NCBI GenBank assembly: GCA_040219275.1 | Contig: JAVJSU010000025.1 | Coordinates: 1-19,858, forward strand | Source of the DNA: JAVJSU01 sp040219275 | GTDB taxonomy: Bacteria; Chloroflexota; Anaerolineae; Aggregatilineales; Phototrophicaceae | Direction: 5' to 3' | Length of the DNA: 19,858 nt | In this document: positions 8,906 through 16,000 of the stretch, piece by piece | Layout of the letters: each line of letters begins with the position of its first letter | How positions within the stretch are numbered: position 1 is the stretch's first letter | The notes under the pieces: model-generated | What the model saw: the letters and a program-made list of their open reading frames with translations, nothing else | What the model was told of the DNA's origin: nothing | The model's database searches: none | Position numbers and translations under genes: made by a program

Positions 8906-8933
8906 ATTCTACCGGATCGGTGACCTGAGACAA
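8906..8933 (-). promoter_or_regulatory. Candidate leaderless promoter of the LAL gene
   Basis: On the minus strand TTGTCT (8933-8928) and TAGAAT (8911-8906) are 16 bases apart; the boxes match the sigma-70 consensus in 4/6 and 5/6 positions. Six bases after the -10 box comes the ATG at 8899, so a transcript starting at the usual distance would have no leader. The lack of any Shine-Dalgarno fits this. Confidence 0.5.
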
Positions 8934-8977
8934 CAAACAGCACGTGCAGTACAGTTTATGGACTGGAAATCAGACGC

Positions 8978-8983
8978 TATAAT
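8978..8983 (+). promoter_or_regulatory. Candidate -10 box of the kinase operon
   Basis: A perfect TATAAT lies 39 bases before the GTG start of the histidine kinase. No good -35 box is found at 16-18 bases (best is TTTATG at 8955-8960), so activation by a regulator, or an extended promoter, is likely. It shares the 122-bp divergent region with the LAL promoter. Confidence 0.5.
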
Positions 8984-9021
8984 CTGGACTGTCTACGGAG
9001 ATTATACTTGTTGAGGATGGC

Positions 9022-10596
9022 GTGTTCGACATCACCCAATTCAGCCTGAAAGATATGACGCAGTGCGGTGCGGCATTGCGCGATCTTGGCGTTGATGCCC
9101 ATAGCATGGAAGAAACTGCCAATCGTATCGTGCGCTATCTTTACGATTCGTTGATAGATAAAAACGGTGAAAGAGTCTGCGTGCTGACACGGTTCTTCAT
9201 CACGATGCCCTACAGCGACCTCGACGAAGATAACCAACGCCATGCCCAGAAGCTGTTAGGTGATGTGCCAGTCGATGCGCAGTTGCGTTGTCAAACACTG
9301 CTGGCGACGGTTGGTATAGAGCCGGCATGGAATGATCGGCGCAAGTCGAACTACTACAAGACCCTGCCGCTAACCCCTGAAATCCTCGATGCCAACCCGA
9401 TGTATGTCCAGTTTGCCGAGACATTCGGTGTGGTGCTGGATCGCTCCATCACGCCTGATCCAGCACTGATCGCGGAGCTAGAACAGCACAGTTACAACGT
9501 CTTTCATGTACCGGACGCACATGACAGCGAGTACATCCCCGACCAAAAACACTTTGTTATTCCGTATGGAATACGCTCCGTCCTGGGGTTTTTTGGGATG
9601 CTGCCGAGCAGTCAGGTCTTCTCGGTCGTGATTTTCACCAGAACTCTTGTACCGCGTGACATCGTAATGCCCTTCAAAACACTGGCGTTTAATGTCAAAC
9701 TGGCAATTCTGCCTTTTGATGAAGTCGCCGTTTTTGATGATTCTGTGAAAACAACGCCATTACATCCCGAAAAGACGTTGATGCAGCTACGCTCCGAAAC
9801 TGGTAGCCTGCGCCAAATGGTCGAGGTTCAGGAGCAGGTTGTTGTTGAGCAGTCGGAACGGATCGAGAGCGTCATGGTCGAGTTGCGTCAGCAAGCCGAA
9901 CAACTGGTGAGGATCAATACCGATCTGGAAAGCCAGATACGCGAGAACGAGATTCTGCGCCAACAAGCGGCGGAAAAGGCGATCCTTGAAGAGCGTAATC
10001 GGCTGGCACGAGACCTGCACGACTCGGTGACACAATCACTCTACAGCCTGACGCTGTTTGCCGAAGCCAGCCAACGGCTTGTAAACAGCGGCGACTTTGA
10101 GCGAGCGAACGGTTATCTGACGCAGGTGGGCGAAACTGCACAGCAAGCGTTGAAAGAGATGCGCCTGCTGGTGTATGAACTGCGCCCGGTGGCGCTGGAA
10201 GAGGTCGGGTTGATTGGTGCATTACAGCAGCGATTGGATGCCGTCGAAGGGCGGGCCGGGGTCGCGACACAGCTACTGGTCAATGACATTATTGAACTCC
10301 CGCCAACAGTGGAAGAAGCATTGTATCGCGTCGCCCAGGAAGCTCTGAATAATACACTTAAACATGCCAACGCGAGTGCAGTCACGGTTCAGGTTGCGAT
10401 TGAAGCGGATTATGTTCGATTGTTCATCAAAGATGATGGCTGTGGATTTGACCTACCATCGGCGGCATCCAGCGGGGGCATGGGGCTGCGGAGTATTCGA
10501 GAGCGTTGTGAAGGGCTGGGCGCTTCGTTGGAGATAACCTCCAACGAGCGGAGTGGAACACAAATCATTGTCGTGCTTAAACACGACACGAATTAG
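9022..10596 (+). CDS. Cytoplasmic sensor histidine kinase (HisKA_3/HATPase)
   Basis: A 524-aa NarL-system kinase. Residues ~1-240 are a soluble sensory region, GAF-like in feel but with no family I can name; ~262-325 is a coiled coil; the dimerisation box 'ERNRLARDLHDSVTQSL' carries the phosphorylated His333; the N box is 'RVAQEALNNTLKHA' (Asn444 region), and ATP-binding glycines are 'DDGCGF' (471-476) and 'GGMGLRSIRER' (485-495). There is no membrane segment, so it senses a cytoplasmic signal. The start is GTG with GAGG five bases upstream. Five bases separate its stop from the response-regulator start, so both are in one operon, and the pair phosphorelay His333 to Asp61 of the regulator is expected. 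Confidence 0.94.
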   Translation: MFDITQFSLKDMTQCGAALRDLGVDAHSMEETANRIVRYLYDSLIDKNGERVCVLTRFFITMPYSDLDEDNQRHAQKLLGDVPVDAQLRCQTLLATVGIEPAWNDRRKSNYYKTLPLTPEILDANPMYVQFAETFGVVLDRSITPDPALIAELEQHSYNVFHVPDAHDSEYIPDQKHFVIPYGIRSVLGFFGMLPSSQVFSVVIFTRTLVPRDIVMPFKTLAFNVKLAILPFDEVAVFDDSVKTTPLHPEKTLMQLRSETGSLRQMVEVQEQVVVEQSERIESVMVELRQQAEQLVRINTDLESQIRENEILRQQAAEKAILEERNRLARDLHDSVTQSLYSLTLFAEASQRLVNSGDFERANGYLTQVGETAQQALKEMRLLVYELRPVALEEVGLIGALQQRLDAVEGRAGVATQLLVNDIIELPPTVEEALYRVAQEALNNTLKHANASAVTVQVAIEADYVRLFIKDDGCGFDLPSAASSGGMGLRSIRERCEGLGASLEITSNERSGTQIIVVLKHDTN

Positions 10597-10601
10597 AGAG
10601 G

Positions 10602-11270
10602 ATGTCTATTTTGACCGACGAAACAATCACTATCCTGATGGCTGATGACCATGCCATTGTTCGTCAGGGCTTACGTGCCCTGATCGACACCGAAGCGGGC
10701 ATGACGCTGATCGATGAAGCGAAAGATGGCGGCGAAGCGGCGCTCAAAGCCCGCCAGCATCAACCCGACGTCATTCTGCTGGATATGGTCATGCCGCGCC
10801 AGGACGGGCTGGAAACAATTAAGCAGATCAAAGCCGAACGCCCTGATGCACGCATACTTGTACTGACCAGTTTTGCCGAAGACGAAAAGGTGTTCCCGGC
10901 AATCAAAGCAGGTGCGCTGGGTTACATCCTCAAAGACTCCTCCCCCGATCAACTGCTCCAGGCGATCCGCGATGTATACCGGGGTGAATCCTCTCTACAC
11001 CCGACGATCGCTCGCAAACTCATCATGGAATTGAACCAGCCTCCCAGTCAACCGCTGACAGAAGAACCCCTCACCGAGCGTGAGGTCGAGGTACTGAAAC
11101 AGGTGGCGCAGGGACACTCCAACCAACAGATTGCGGATAACCTCGTCCTCAGTGAGCGCACTGTCCGCGCCCATGTCAGTCACATCCTCGATAAACTTCA
11201 CCTCGCCAACCGTACCCAGGCGGCACTTTACGCGCTTCGTAAAGGTATCAGCGACCTGGAAACGGATTAG
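10602..11270 (+). CDS. NarL/FixJ-type response regulator
   Basis: A 222-aa partner of the kinase upstream. The receiver domain (about 9-125) has the acidic pair Asp15/Asp16, phosphoacceptor Asp61 in 'VILLDMVMP', Thr89 and Lys111, so it is fully equipped for phosphorylation. A linker (about 140-155) leads to a LuxR helix-turn-helix ('LTEREVEVLKQVAQGHSNQQIADNL', 'SERTVRAHVSHILDKL'). The ATG at 10602 touches its own AGAGAGG; an in-frame TTG at 10611, eight bases after GAGG, may be the real start. Targets may include the shared elements in this window. A strong terminator follows at 11316-11339. Confidence 0.94.
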   Translation: MSILTDETITILMADDHAIVRQGLRALIDTEAGMTLIDEAKDGGEAALKARQHQPDVILLDMVMPRQDGLETIKQIKAERPDARILVLTSFAEDEKVFPAIKAGALGYILKDSSPDQLLQAIRDVYRGESSLHPTIARKLIMELNQPPSQPLTEEPLTEREVEVLKQVAQGHSNQQIADNLVLSERTVRAHVSHILDKLHLANRTQAALYALRKGISDLETD

Positions 11271-11315
11271 CCGTATAAGACATTTGTCGTAGACAACTGG
11301 ATTTTTGACGCGCAC

Positions 11316-11339
11316 AAGCCACTCTGAGAGTGGCTTTTT
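11316..11339 (+). terminator. Intrinsic terminator of kinase/regulator operon
   Basis: Perfect 9-bp stem AAGCCACTC / GAGTGGCTT with a TGA loop, running straight into a T tract (11335-11339). It lies 46 bases after the response-regulator stop. Confidence 0.9.
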
Positions 11340-11442
11340 GTCGTGGAAAAGGCGCGTCGTTACGCCGATTTGCCGCAGGCTCAACTCGGCTAACCTTGAG
11401 TCAGATCAACGGAACACTGATAAGCGAGAAGCGAAGAACGAG

Positions 11443-11844
11443 ATGAATGAGACTGTGAGGACACTGATAGCCGTCAAATCAACTGAACGCCGTGATGCCC
11501 TGTACGCCCTGCTGGAGTCACTCAAACGGTTTGATGTGATCGATCTGGCAGACAGTGACGACGTTGCAGGTGAACTACTCGAAGCACACTGCCCGGCAGT
11601 GGTACTGGCGGACTTCCAGCTTTTTAGCGTAGTGCCTGACCATTGTAATGCAGAGGTCATCGTACTGGTTGTGGATCAAGCAGAACAGGCACATGCCCGT
11701 ACAGAGGGTGCCGAGCACGTGTTTATCGAGGGCACACCAGTGAGCCAGTTAGTTGCCACAATTGAGCGACTGCTGGAAGCAGCGAAAACCGAGACATCAT
11801 CACGGGATTCCGTATGCTCTGACCGTATAGGGAAAGGGGAATAG
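11443..11844 (+). CDS. Degenerate receiver-like protein, 133 aa
   Basis: A short soluble protein built like a response-regulator receiver: strand 'RTLIAV', helix, 'DVIDLADS', helix, 'CPAVVLADFQL' with Asp57 at the place of the phosphoacceptor, then 'EVIVLVVD' and a last helix 'PVSQLVATIERLLEAA'. The first acidic pair is replaced (Val-Lys) and the conserved lysine after strand 5 is missing ('VFIEGTP'), so phosphorylation is doubtful; it may be a pseudo-receiver that binds a partner. The reading frame opens further upstream inside the terminator, but the ATG at 11443 is the sensible start; the ribosome site (GAAGAACGAG) is weak. Being after the terminator it needs its own promoter, which I could not find. 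Confidence 0.62.
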   Translation: MNETVRTLIAVKSTERRDALYALLESLKRFDVIDLADSDDVAGELLEAHCPAVVLADFQLFSVVPDHCNAEVIVLVVDQAEQAHARTEGAEHVFIEGTPVSQLVATIERLLEAAKTETSSRDSVCSDRIGKGE

Positions 11845-11845
11845 C

Positions 11846-11923
11846 ATGAAAGCATTTTTCCAGATCACAATTGCCCATTTTAAGGTTAGCTTTTCTTTCG
11901 CAATCACATTTAACAACGATTGA
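11846..11923 (+). CDS. Possible 25-aa small ORF
   Basis: An ATG one base after the stop of the receiver-like gene follows AAAGGGGA by five bases and opens 25 codons to a TGA at 11921-11923. The product begins MKAFFQITIAHF and is rich in Phe, Ile and Thr. It could be a leader peptide or small membrane-associated peptide ahead of the membrane-protein gene at 11951, or chance. Confidence 0.3.
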   Translation: MKAFFQITIAHFKVSFSFAITFNND

Positions 11924-11950
11924 CTATATCAATTACAGGAGGAGAAAATC

Positions 11951-12409
11951 ATGTCACAAAACATCCTGAAACGCGGTAAGCAAGAGATCAACGCACCCTT
12001 TCACATCAAGAGTGCCGGGGTATCCCTGGTCGTTATTCTGGCAATCGGCAGCTATTTCATCGCCAACTTGCTGACTCTGCTGCCCAGTGAGCAAGCCGTA
12101 CCAGATGGCGCACTCCGCCTGACGATTGTCACCATCGTCCTGATCGCTATTGTGCAAGCCGTGCTGCAAATCGTGCTGTTCATCGGTGCGGGCAAAATCG
12201 AAGAAGAAGACGAACAGGACAAAGTGGTCAACGCAAAGGCAGCGCGTAACGCCTATCTGGTGATGAACATCGGCGTATTCGCCACCTTCGCCAGCATGTT
12301 CGCTGATTTCACGCCGTTTGAGATGGGCAGCCTGCTGATGGGCACTTTCCTGCTGGCAGAAATCGTCAAGTTCGCATCACAAATCGTGTATTACCGGCGC
12401 TCAGCATAA
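11951..12409 (+). CDS. Four-helix membrane protein, unknown function
   Basis: A 152-aa protein with four predicted membrane segments (about residues 22-45, 58-80, 100-117 and 125-147) and a highly acidic loop 'KIEEEDEQDK' between the second and third. No family is recognised with certainty. A very strong AGGAGGAG lies six bases before the ATG. It is followed at 57 bases by another membrane-protein gene of the same strand, so they are probably transcribed together. Confidence 0.82.
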   Translation: MSQNILKRGKQEINAPFHIKSAGVSLVVILAIGSYFIANLLTLLPSEQAVPDGALRLTIVTIVLIAIVQAVLQIVLFIGAGKIEEEDEQDKVVNAKAARNAYLVMNIGVFATFASMFADFTPFEMGSLLMGTFLLAEIVKFASQIVYYRRSA

Positions 12410-12466
12410 ACGCTGAAAGCCGTATCCATTTCATATCGCAAATCTATCAAACTAGGAGAAACCATT

Positions 12467-13168
12467 ATGACCGCAATTGCACAGAATTCAAACAACACCT
12501 TCACTCGCACGGATACACAGCCCGCCAGCCTGCAACGTATGGGCGGCCTCGCCGGGATCATCGCCGCGCTGACCTTCCTGTTCGGCTTCGCCCTGTTCGT
12601 GACCACCTTTGAGCCGCTGACCACAGGCGAACTCAGCTCGGTCGAAACCGTCGAATTCCTGAAAGACAACCAGACCATCTTCTACGTGTGGAACCTCGTC
12701 ATTTACGTGCTGTTCGGTGTCGTGCAGGCCGTCCTGACACTCGCCCTGGCTGACCGCCTGAAGTCCGTCGCACCTGGCATCGTGCAGATTACAGCGGCAC
12801 TTGGCTTGATCTGGTCGGGGCTGGTTATTGCGAGCGGCATGGTCGCCAATGTCGGCGCGGCAGCCGTCATCGACCTGTACGCGACCGATCCGACCCAGGC
12901 GGGAACTGTCTGGGCGACCATCGACAGCGTGTACAAGGGCATGGGTGGCGGTAATGAGATCGTCGGTGGGCTGTGGGTGCTTCTGGCGAGTATGGCCGGA
13001 TTGCGCGGTGCACTGCCGAAGGCCCTCAACTTCACCGGGATGCTGGTCGGCGCTGCGGGGATTGTCACACTGGTGCCACCGCTGGCTGATGTCGGAGCGA
13101 TCTTCGGGCTGGGCATCATCGCCTGGTACATCTGGGCTGGCGTGGTGCTTGTCCGCAGCAACAGCTAA
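12467..13168 (+). CDS. Six-helix membrane protein, DUF4386-like
   Basis: A 233-aa protein with about six membrane segments (near 27-49, 70-93, 104-135, 163-180, 188-208 and 210-231) following a polar N-terminal tail of 25 residues. The 'LQRMGGLAGIIAALTFLFGFALF' start and long loop after helix 1 look like DUF4386-type integral membrane proteins, whose function is unknown; this family call is tentative. AGGAG is eight bases before the ATG. Middle gene of the plus-strand trio 11951-13866. Confidence 0.78.
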   Translation: MTAIAQNSNNTFTRTDTQPASLQRMGGLAGIIAALTFLFGFALFVTTFEPLTTGELSSVETVEFLKDNQTIFYVWNLVIYVLFGVVQAVLTLALADRLKSVAPGIVQITAALGLIWSGLVIASGMVANVGAAAVIDLYATDPTQAGTVWATIDSVYKGMGGGNEIVGGLWVLLASMAGLRGALPKALNFTGMLVGAAGIVTLVPPLADVGAIFGLGIIAWYIWAGVVLVRSNS

Positions 13169-13180
13169 CGCATATTGATC

Positions 13181-13211
13181 GGGTGGTACCACCTCAGAGG
13201 TGGTGCCACCC
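13181..13211 (+). repeat. Strong intergenic hairpin
   Basis: GGGTGGTACCACCT and AGGTGGTGCCACCC are inverted repeats of 14 bases (one G/T-type mismatch) around a CAG loop, 12 bases after the stop of the six-helix gene. No T tract follows, so it is more likely an mRNA-stability or attenuation structure than a plain terminator. Confidence 0.8.
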
Positions 13212-13251
13212 ACTACACATTCGCATAAATCACTAATCTGGAGGAATCATC

Positions 13252-13866
13252 ATGACCACAATTTCCTACCCACACAAGACCAAGAAACAGATTTCCACAC
13301 TCGATTTCCAGAAAGTCGCGATCATCAGCTACATGCTACGTGCGCTCGGTGCGGTGATCTTCGGCGGACTGTTCTACGCAGCAGCGAACGCCATCCACCC
13401 CGATGCCGGACTGACGTTTGAATCACTGGTGACCATCGCCATTAGTGACATACCAGATGTTGTCAGCATCGGCTTGATCATCTTCGTCGTTATCTTTGTG
13501 CTGTGGCTACATGAACTCATCCACGCCAGCGCGTTCTATCTTCACAGTGGCGCACCGCCCCGGATCGGCATTCGTGGTCCGATCATCTTCGCCTCGGCTG
13601 AAGGGTACCTGAACACACGCAGCGCCATGCTGGTCAACGCACTGGCCCCGTTTGTCGTTATCTCCGCGCTTGGTCTACTTCTGATAGCGATCGCGCCAGT
13701 AACCGCACTGGCCTGGGTGTTCATCCCAACGGTGGCGAACGCTGCGGCGGCAGGGGGCGATTTTATGGCGGTTTTCTGGTTGTTAGGGCTGCCCCGCGCT
13801 ACAAAAATCGAAGATCACGGCGACCTGCTCATCGCCTATGATCCATCGAAATACACCCGCCAATAG
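13252..13866 (+). CDS. DUF3267-like membrane zincin metalloprotease homologue
   Basis: A 204-aa membrane protein with four helices (about 28-47, 70-86, 125-150 and 155-180). The zinc site HExxH is His87-Glu-Leu-Ile-His91 at the end of a membrane helix, followed by 'NAAAAGGDFMAVFWLL' with Asp170 as the likely third ligand. This arrangement fits DUF3267 putative zincin proteases, relatives of site-2-protease-like enzymes; the substrate is unknown. The ATG has GGAGG seven bases upstream. Its TAG stop is also the first base triplet of shared element copy C, so the next gene starts its own unit. Confidence 0.84.
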   Translation: MTTISYPHKTKKQISTLDFQKVAIISYMLRALGAVIFGGLFYAAANAIHPDAGLTFESLVTIAISDIPDVVSIGLIIFVVIFVLWLHELIHASAFYLHSGAPPRIGIRGPIIFASAEGYLNTRSAMLVNALAPFVVISALGLLLIAIAPVTALAWVFIPTVANAAAAGGDFMAVFWLLGLPRATKIEDHGDLLIAYDPSKYTRQ

Positions 13867-13925
13867 AACCTTCGGTTGCCTACAAGGCGGCCCTTAATCG
13901 CGTAGACTGATGAATGTAATCGATA
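13864..13925 (+). promoter_or_regulatory. Shared promoter-like element, copy C
   Basis: Reading rightwards: TAGAACCTTCGGTTGCCTA, then about 15 variable bases and AATCGCGTAGACT, then AATGTAATCGAT (13913-13924). TTGCCT and TAGACT are 21 bases apart. If TAGACT (13903-13908) is a -10 box, the transcript would start near 13915 and carry a leader of about 37 bases to the ATG at 13952. Confidence 0.65.
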
Positions 13926-13951
13926 GGTATGCACATCACAGGATAACAGCT

Positions 13952-14983
13952 ATGACCACAACAGATCAGAAGTTACAGGCGCTCATCGACAAAGAGAGCC
14001 GCAAAGCCAATACGCACAGCGTTTTGCTCAGTGTGCAATCTGCGAACGGGGGCGTGAACTTCCAAGGCGCGGCAGGGAATGCTGCCCCGGATAGTCCCTA
14101 CTTCATTGCCAGCGTCACCAAGATGTTTACGGCAACAGTCATTATGCAATTGGTGGATGAGGGTCGGCTTGATCTCGATGCGCCGATCACAAACTATTTA
14201 CCGGGTGATCTGCTGGATGACGTTCATATTTACCAGGGCAGGGATTACAGCCGCAGTCTGAAAGTCTACCAACTCATCCACCAGACCAGCGGCCTGCCGG
14301 ATTACTTCGAGGGTCGGCTTGCCGAGGACTTCAAGCAGAACCACGACAGGGTCTATAGTGTTGCCGATGTGGTGGCAATTGCCAGTCAGGGATCACCAAC
14401 AGCCGCACCAGACAGTGGCAAATCTCATTATTCGGACACCAATTACCAGCTTCTTGGTGCGATTGTCGAAGCGATCACCGGGCAGGGATTGGCCGAGGTG
14501 TTCCAGGTACACATCTTCGACCGGCTTGGATTGTCCGATACCTATCTGTACGACTGCAATCAACCGCGTCCAGTGGCACCTCTGCCGTTGTACGAGCGTG
14601 ATCTGCGGCTATCACTGCCGCTGGCGCTGACATCCGAGCGCGGTGCGGGCGGAATTGTCTCCACACTAGCGGATAACTTGACATTCCTACGTGCCTACTT
14701 CGAAGGTGAACTGTTTAATCAAGCGCACTTTGAGCGTATTTATCAATGGAATGCGCTGTTCTTCCCGATGCAGTACGGCTACGGCTTAATGCGCTTCAAG
14801 TTGCCGCGCTGGATGACTTTGTTCCGCCAAACGCCGGAACTGATCGGCCACTCGGGGTCAAGCGGATCATTTGCGTTCTATGTGCCGGGCCAGAAGCTGT
14901 ACATGGCCGGTACGTTCAATCAGTTCGACAAACCCTCGCGCCCTTTCAACTTCATGCTGAAGGTGGTGGCATCATCGAATTAA
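13952..14983 (+). CDS. Beta-lactamase-family serine hydrolase without signal peptide
   Basis: A 343-aa PF00144-type hydrolase. SxxK is Ser54-Val-Thr-Lys57; the second motif is Tyr160-Ser-Asp162 where Asn is usual, three residues before an Asn (YSDTN); HxG is His300-Ser-Gly302. There is no signal peptide or membrane segment, so it should act in the cytoplasm, unlike the exported paralogue at 284-2236. An ATG at 13910 would lie inside the promoter-like element copy C; the ATG at 13952, preceded by AGGATAACAGCT, is chosen instead. Related enzymes include esterases and D-aminopeptidases; the substrate is unknown. Confidence 0.9.
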   Translation: MTTTDQKLQALIDKESRKANTHSVLLSVQSANGGVNFQGAAGNAAPDSPYFIASVTKMFTATVIMQLVDEGRLDLDAPITNYLPGDLLDDVHIYQGRDYSRSLKVYQLIHQTSGLPDYFEGRLAEDFKQNHDRVYSVADVVAIASQGSPTAAPDSGKSHYSDTNYQLLGAIVEAITGQGLAEVFQVHIFDRLGLSDTYLYDCNQPRPVAPLPLYERDLRLSLPLALTSERGAGGIVSTLADNLTFLRAYFEGELFNQAHFERIYQWNALFFPMQYGYGLMRFKLPRWMTLFRQTPELIGHSGSSGSFAFYVPGQKLYMAGTFNQFDKPSRPFNFMLKVVASSN

Positions 14984-15013
14984 ATGGGGTTAACTTGTTT
15001 TTACTGCACTTTG

Positions 15014-15034
15014 ATTCGTTGGACGAATTGTTTT
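15014..15034 (+). terminator. Weak intrinsic terminator candidate
   Basis: ATTCGT-TGG-ACGAAT stem followed by TGTTTT, 30 bases after the stop of the serine hydrolase. The stem is only six pairs and AT-rich, so efficiency is doubtful. Confidence 0.4.
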
Positions 15035-15056
15035 GACCTGTTGACAGGGTGTTTAA

Positions 15057-15971
15057 GGGCTAATTGCTAGTAAATAGAGATTAGTCCATAAGGTTCACAG
15101 CAAGAACAGCCAATGAAGCGTAGACTTTTAAGGCGAAGCCAGCAGGTGTGACGGCACGTAACCTCTGAACGCCCATGCTTTCGAGGACACCGTGTTGGCT
15201 TTCGATTTTGGCACGATAGTGTTTAAGTTTAAGCATCTGCCACTCAGGATTTTGGTGGTTCATCTGCATATGACGTTCAGGAATGAGACGAATCCCCCCT
15301 AAGAAAGCGAGTATCTCATGCTCACGGCTAATATAAGCACCATCGCCGAAAAGGGAGCTTCCTTCTGGTAAGGATGTGAGCAACAGTTGAAGTGGTGTGA
15401 GTTCATGCCATAATGCAGGTACAAGATCAAAGGCAATCGGAAAGCCTTCGATGTCACACACCCAATGTAAGCGCCAGCCGCAAAACCATTGTTTCTTAGC
15501 GGCATTACGCCCGATATAGCCAGATGTTTGGGGAATTTTGCGACATTGATCCGCATAATACATACGACACACGGGTACAGGCATCGCATCAACGACATAA
15601 TGACTCACCGTTACGCGTTGGCCGGACCAATAGTCCAACATCTCAGTCAGGAGGTTCCACGCCTGGTGCCAACGCCGATTAAAGCGTGACATGCTCATGT
15701 GGGGAAGATAGCCCAGTTGACACAGCACATACAAGGTGCGCTCGTGGTGATTTTGGAAATACTTAGCCGCGATGATGCCGACTGTCAGAATTTCCGCGGT
15801 GCTGATTATGGCATGATGATGATCGCAATGTCCCATCAACTTAAGTGTATCGTCAAGTAGGCAGTACGTCTTGATAATGAAGAGCGCGTCCATGGAAGTA
15901 TCCTAGATGTCTCGTTTTCAGCAAACTCATTCTAGCGATTTTTCATAAACGCATTTACTAGCAATTAGCCC
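15057..15971 (-). mobile_element. IS982-like insertion sequence, complete
   Basis: A 915-bp unit bounded by perfect 19-bp inverted ends: GGGCTAATTGCTAGTAAAT at 15057-15075 and its complement at 15953-15971. It contains a single intact transposase gene. The bases outside the two ends (…GTGTTTAA and CTATAGAC…) do not match, so no target duplication is visible; this points to an older insertion, recombination between copies, or a deletion next to it. It separates the chromosome-like regulatory region from the parAB block. Confidence 0.9.
15081..15893 (-). CDS. IS982-family DDE transposase
   Basis: A 270-aa transposase, about the usual length for IS982. The probable DDE residues are Asp102 in 'VVDAMPVPVCR', Asp184 in 'SSLFGDGAYIS' and Glu231 in 'RAKIESQHGVLE'; the 'KKQWFCGWRLHWVCD' stretch matches the family's 'KK..YYG.KLH' box. 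The N-terminal part (1-90) is the helical DNA-binding region. The start ATG follows AGGA by seven bases. The frame is intact, so the element may still move. Confidence 0.9.
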   Translation of the reverse strand: MDALFIIKTYCLLDDTLKLMGHCDHHHAIISTAEILTVGIIAAKYFQNHHERTLYVLCQLGYLPHMSMSRFNRRWHQAWNLLTEMLDYWSGQRVTVSHYVVDAMPVPVCRMYYADQCRKIPQTSGYIGRNAAKKQWFCGWRLHWVCDIEGFPIAFDLVPALWHELTPLQLLLTSLPEGSSLFGDGAYISREHEILAFLGGIRLIPERHMQMNHQNPEWQMLKLKHYRAKIESQHGVLESMGVQRLRAVTPAGFALKVYASLAVLAVNLMD

Positions 15972-16000
15972 CTATAGACCATAAACTTTTTGTCCGCATA

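Noticed and set aside
8547..9014. 155-codon plus-strand frame crossing the LAL start and the divergent promoters
   Set aside because: It covers both promoter regions and the 5' end of the LAL gene, with a low-complexity serine-rich product; no support.
12488..13213. 241-codon minus-strand open frame opposite the six-helix membrane gene
   Set aside because: Product is rich in His, Asp, Gln and Arg with no hydrophobic core pattern; the plus-strand frame has a strong ribosome site and membrane helices.
13864..13925. ATG at 13910 as the start of the cytoplasmic serine hydrolase
   Set aside because: It falls inside the shared element, next to the possible -10 box and before the expected transcript start; the ATG at 13952 has a ribosome site and gives a normal N terminus.
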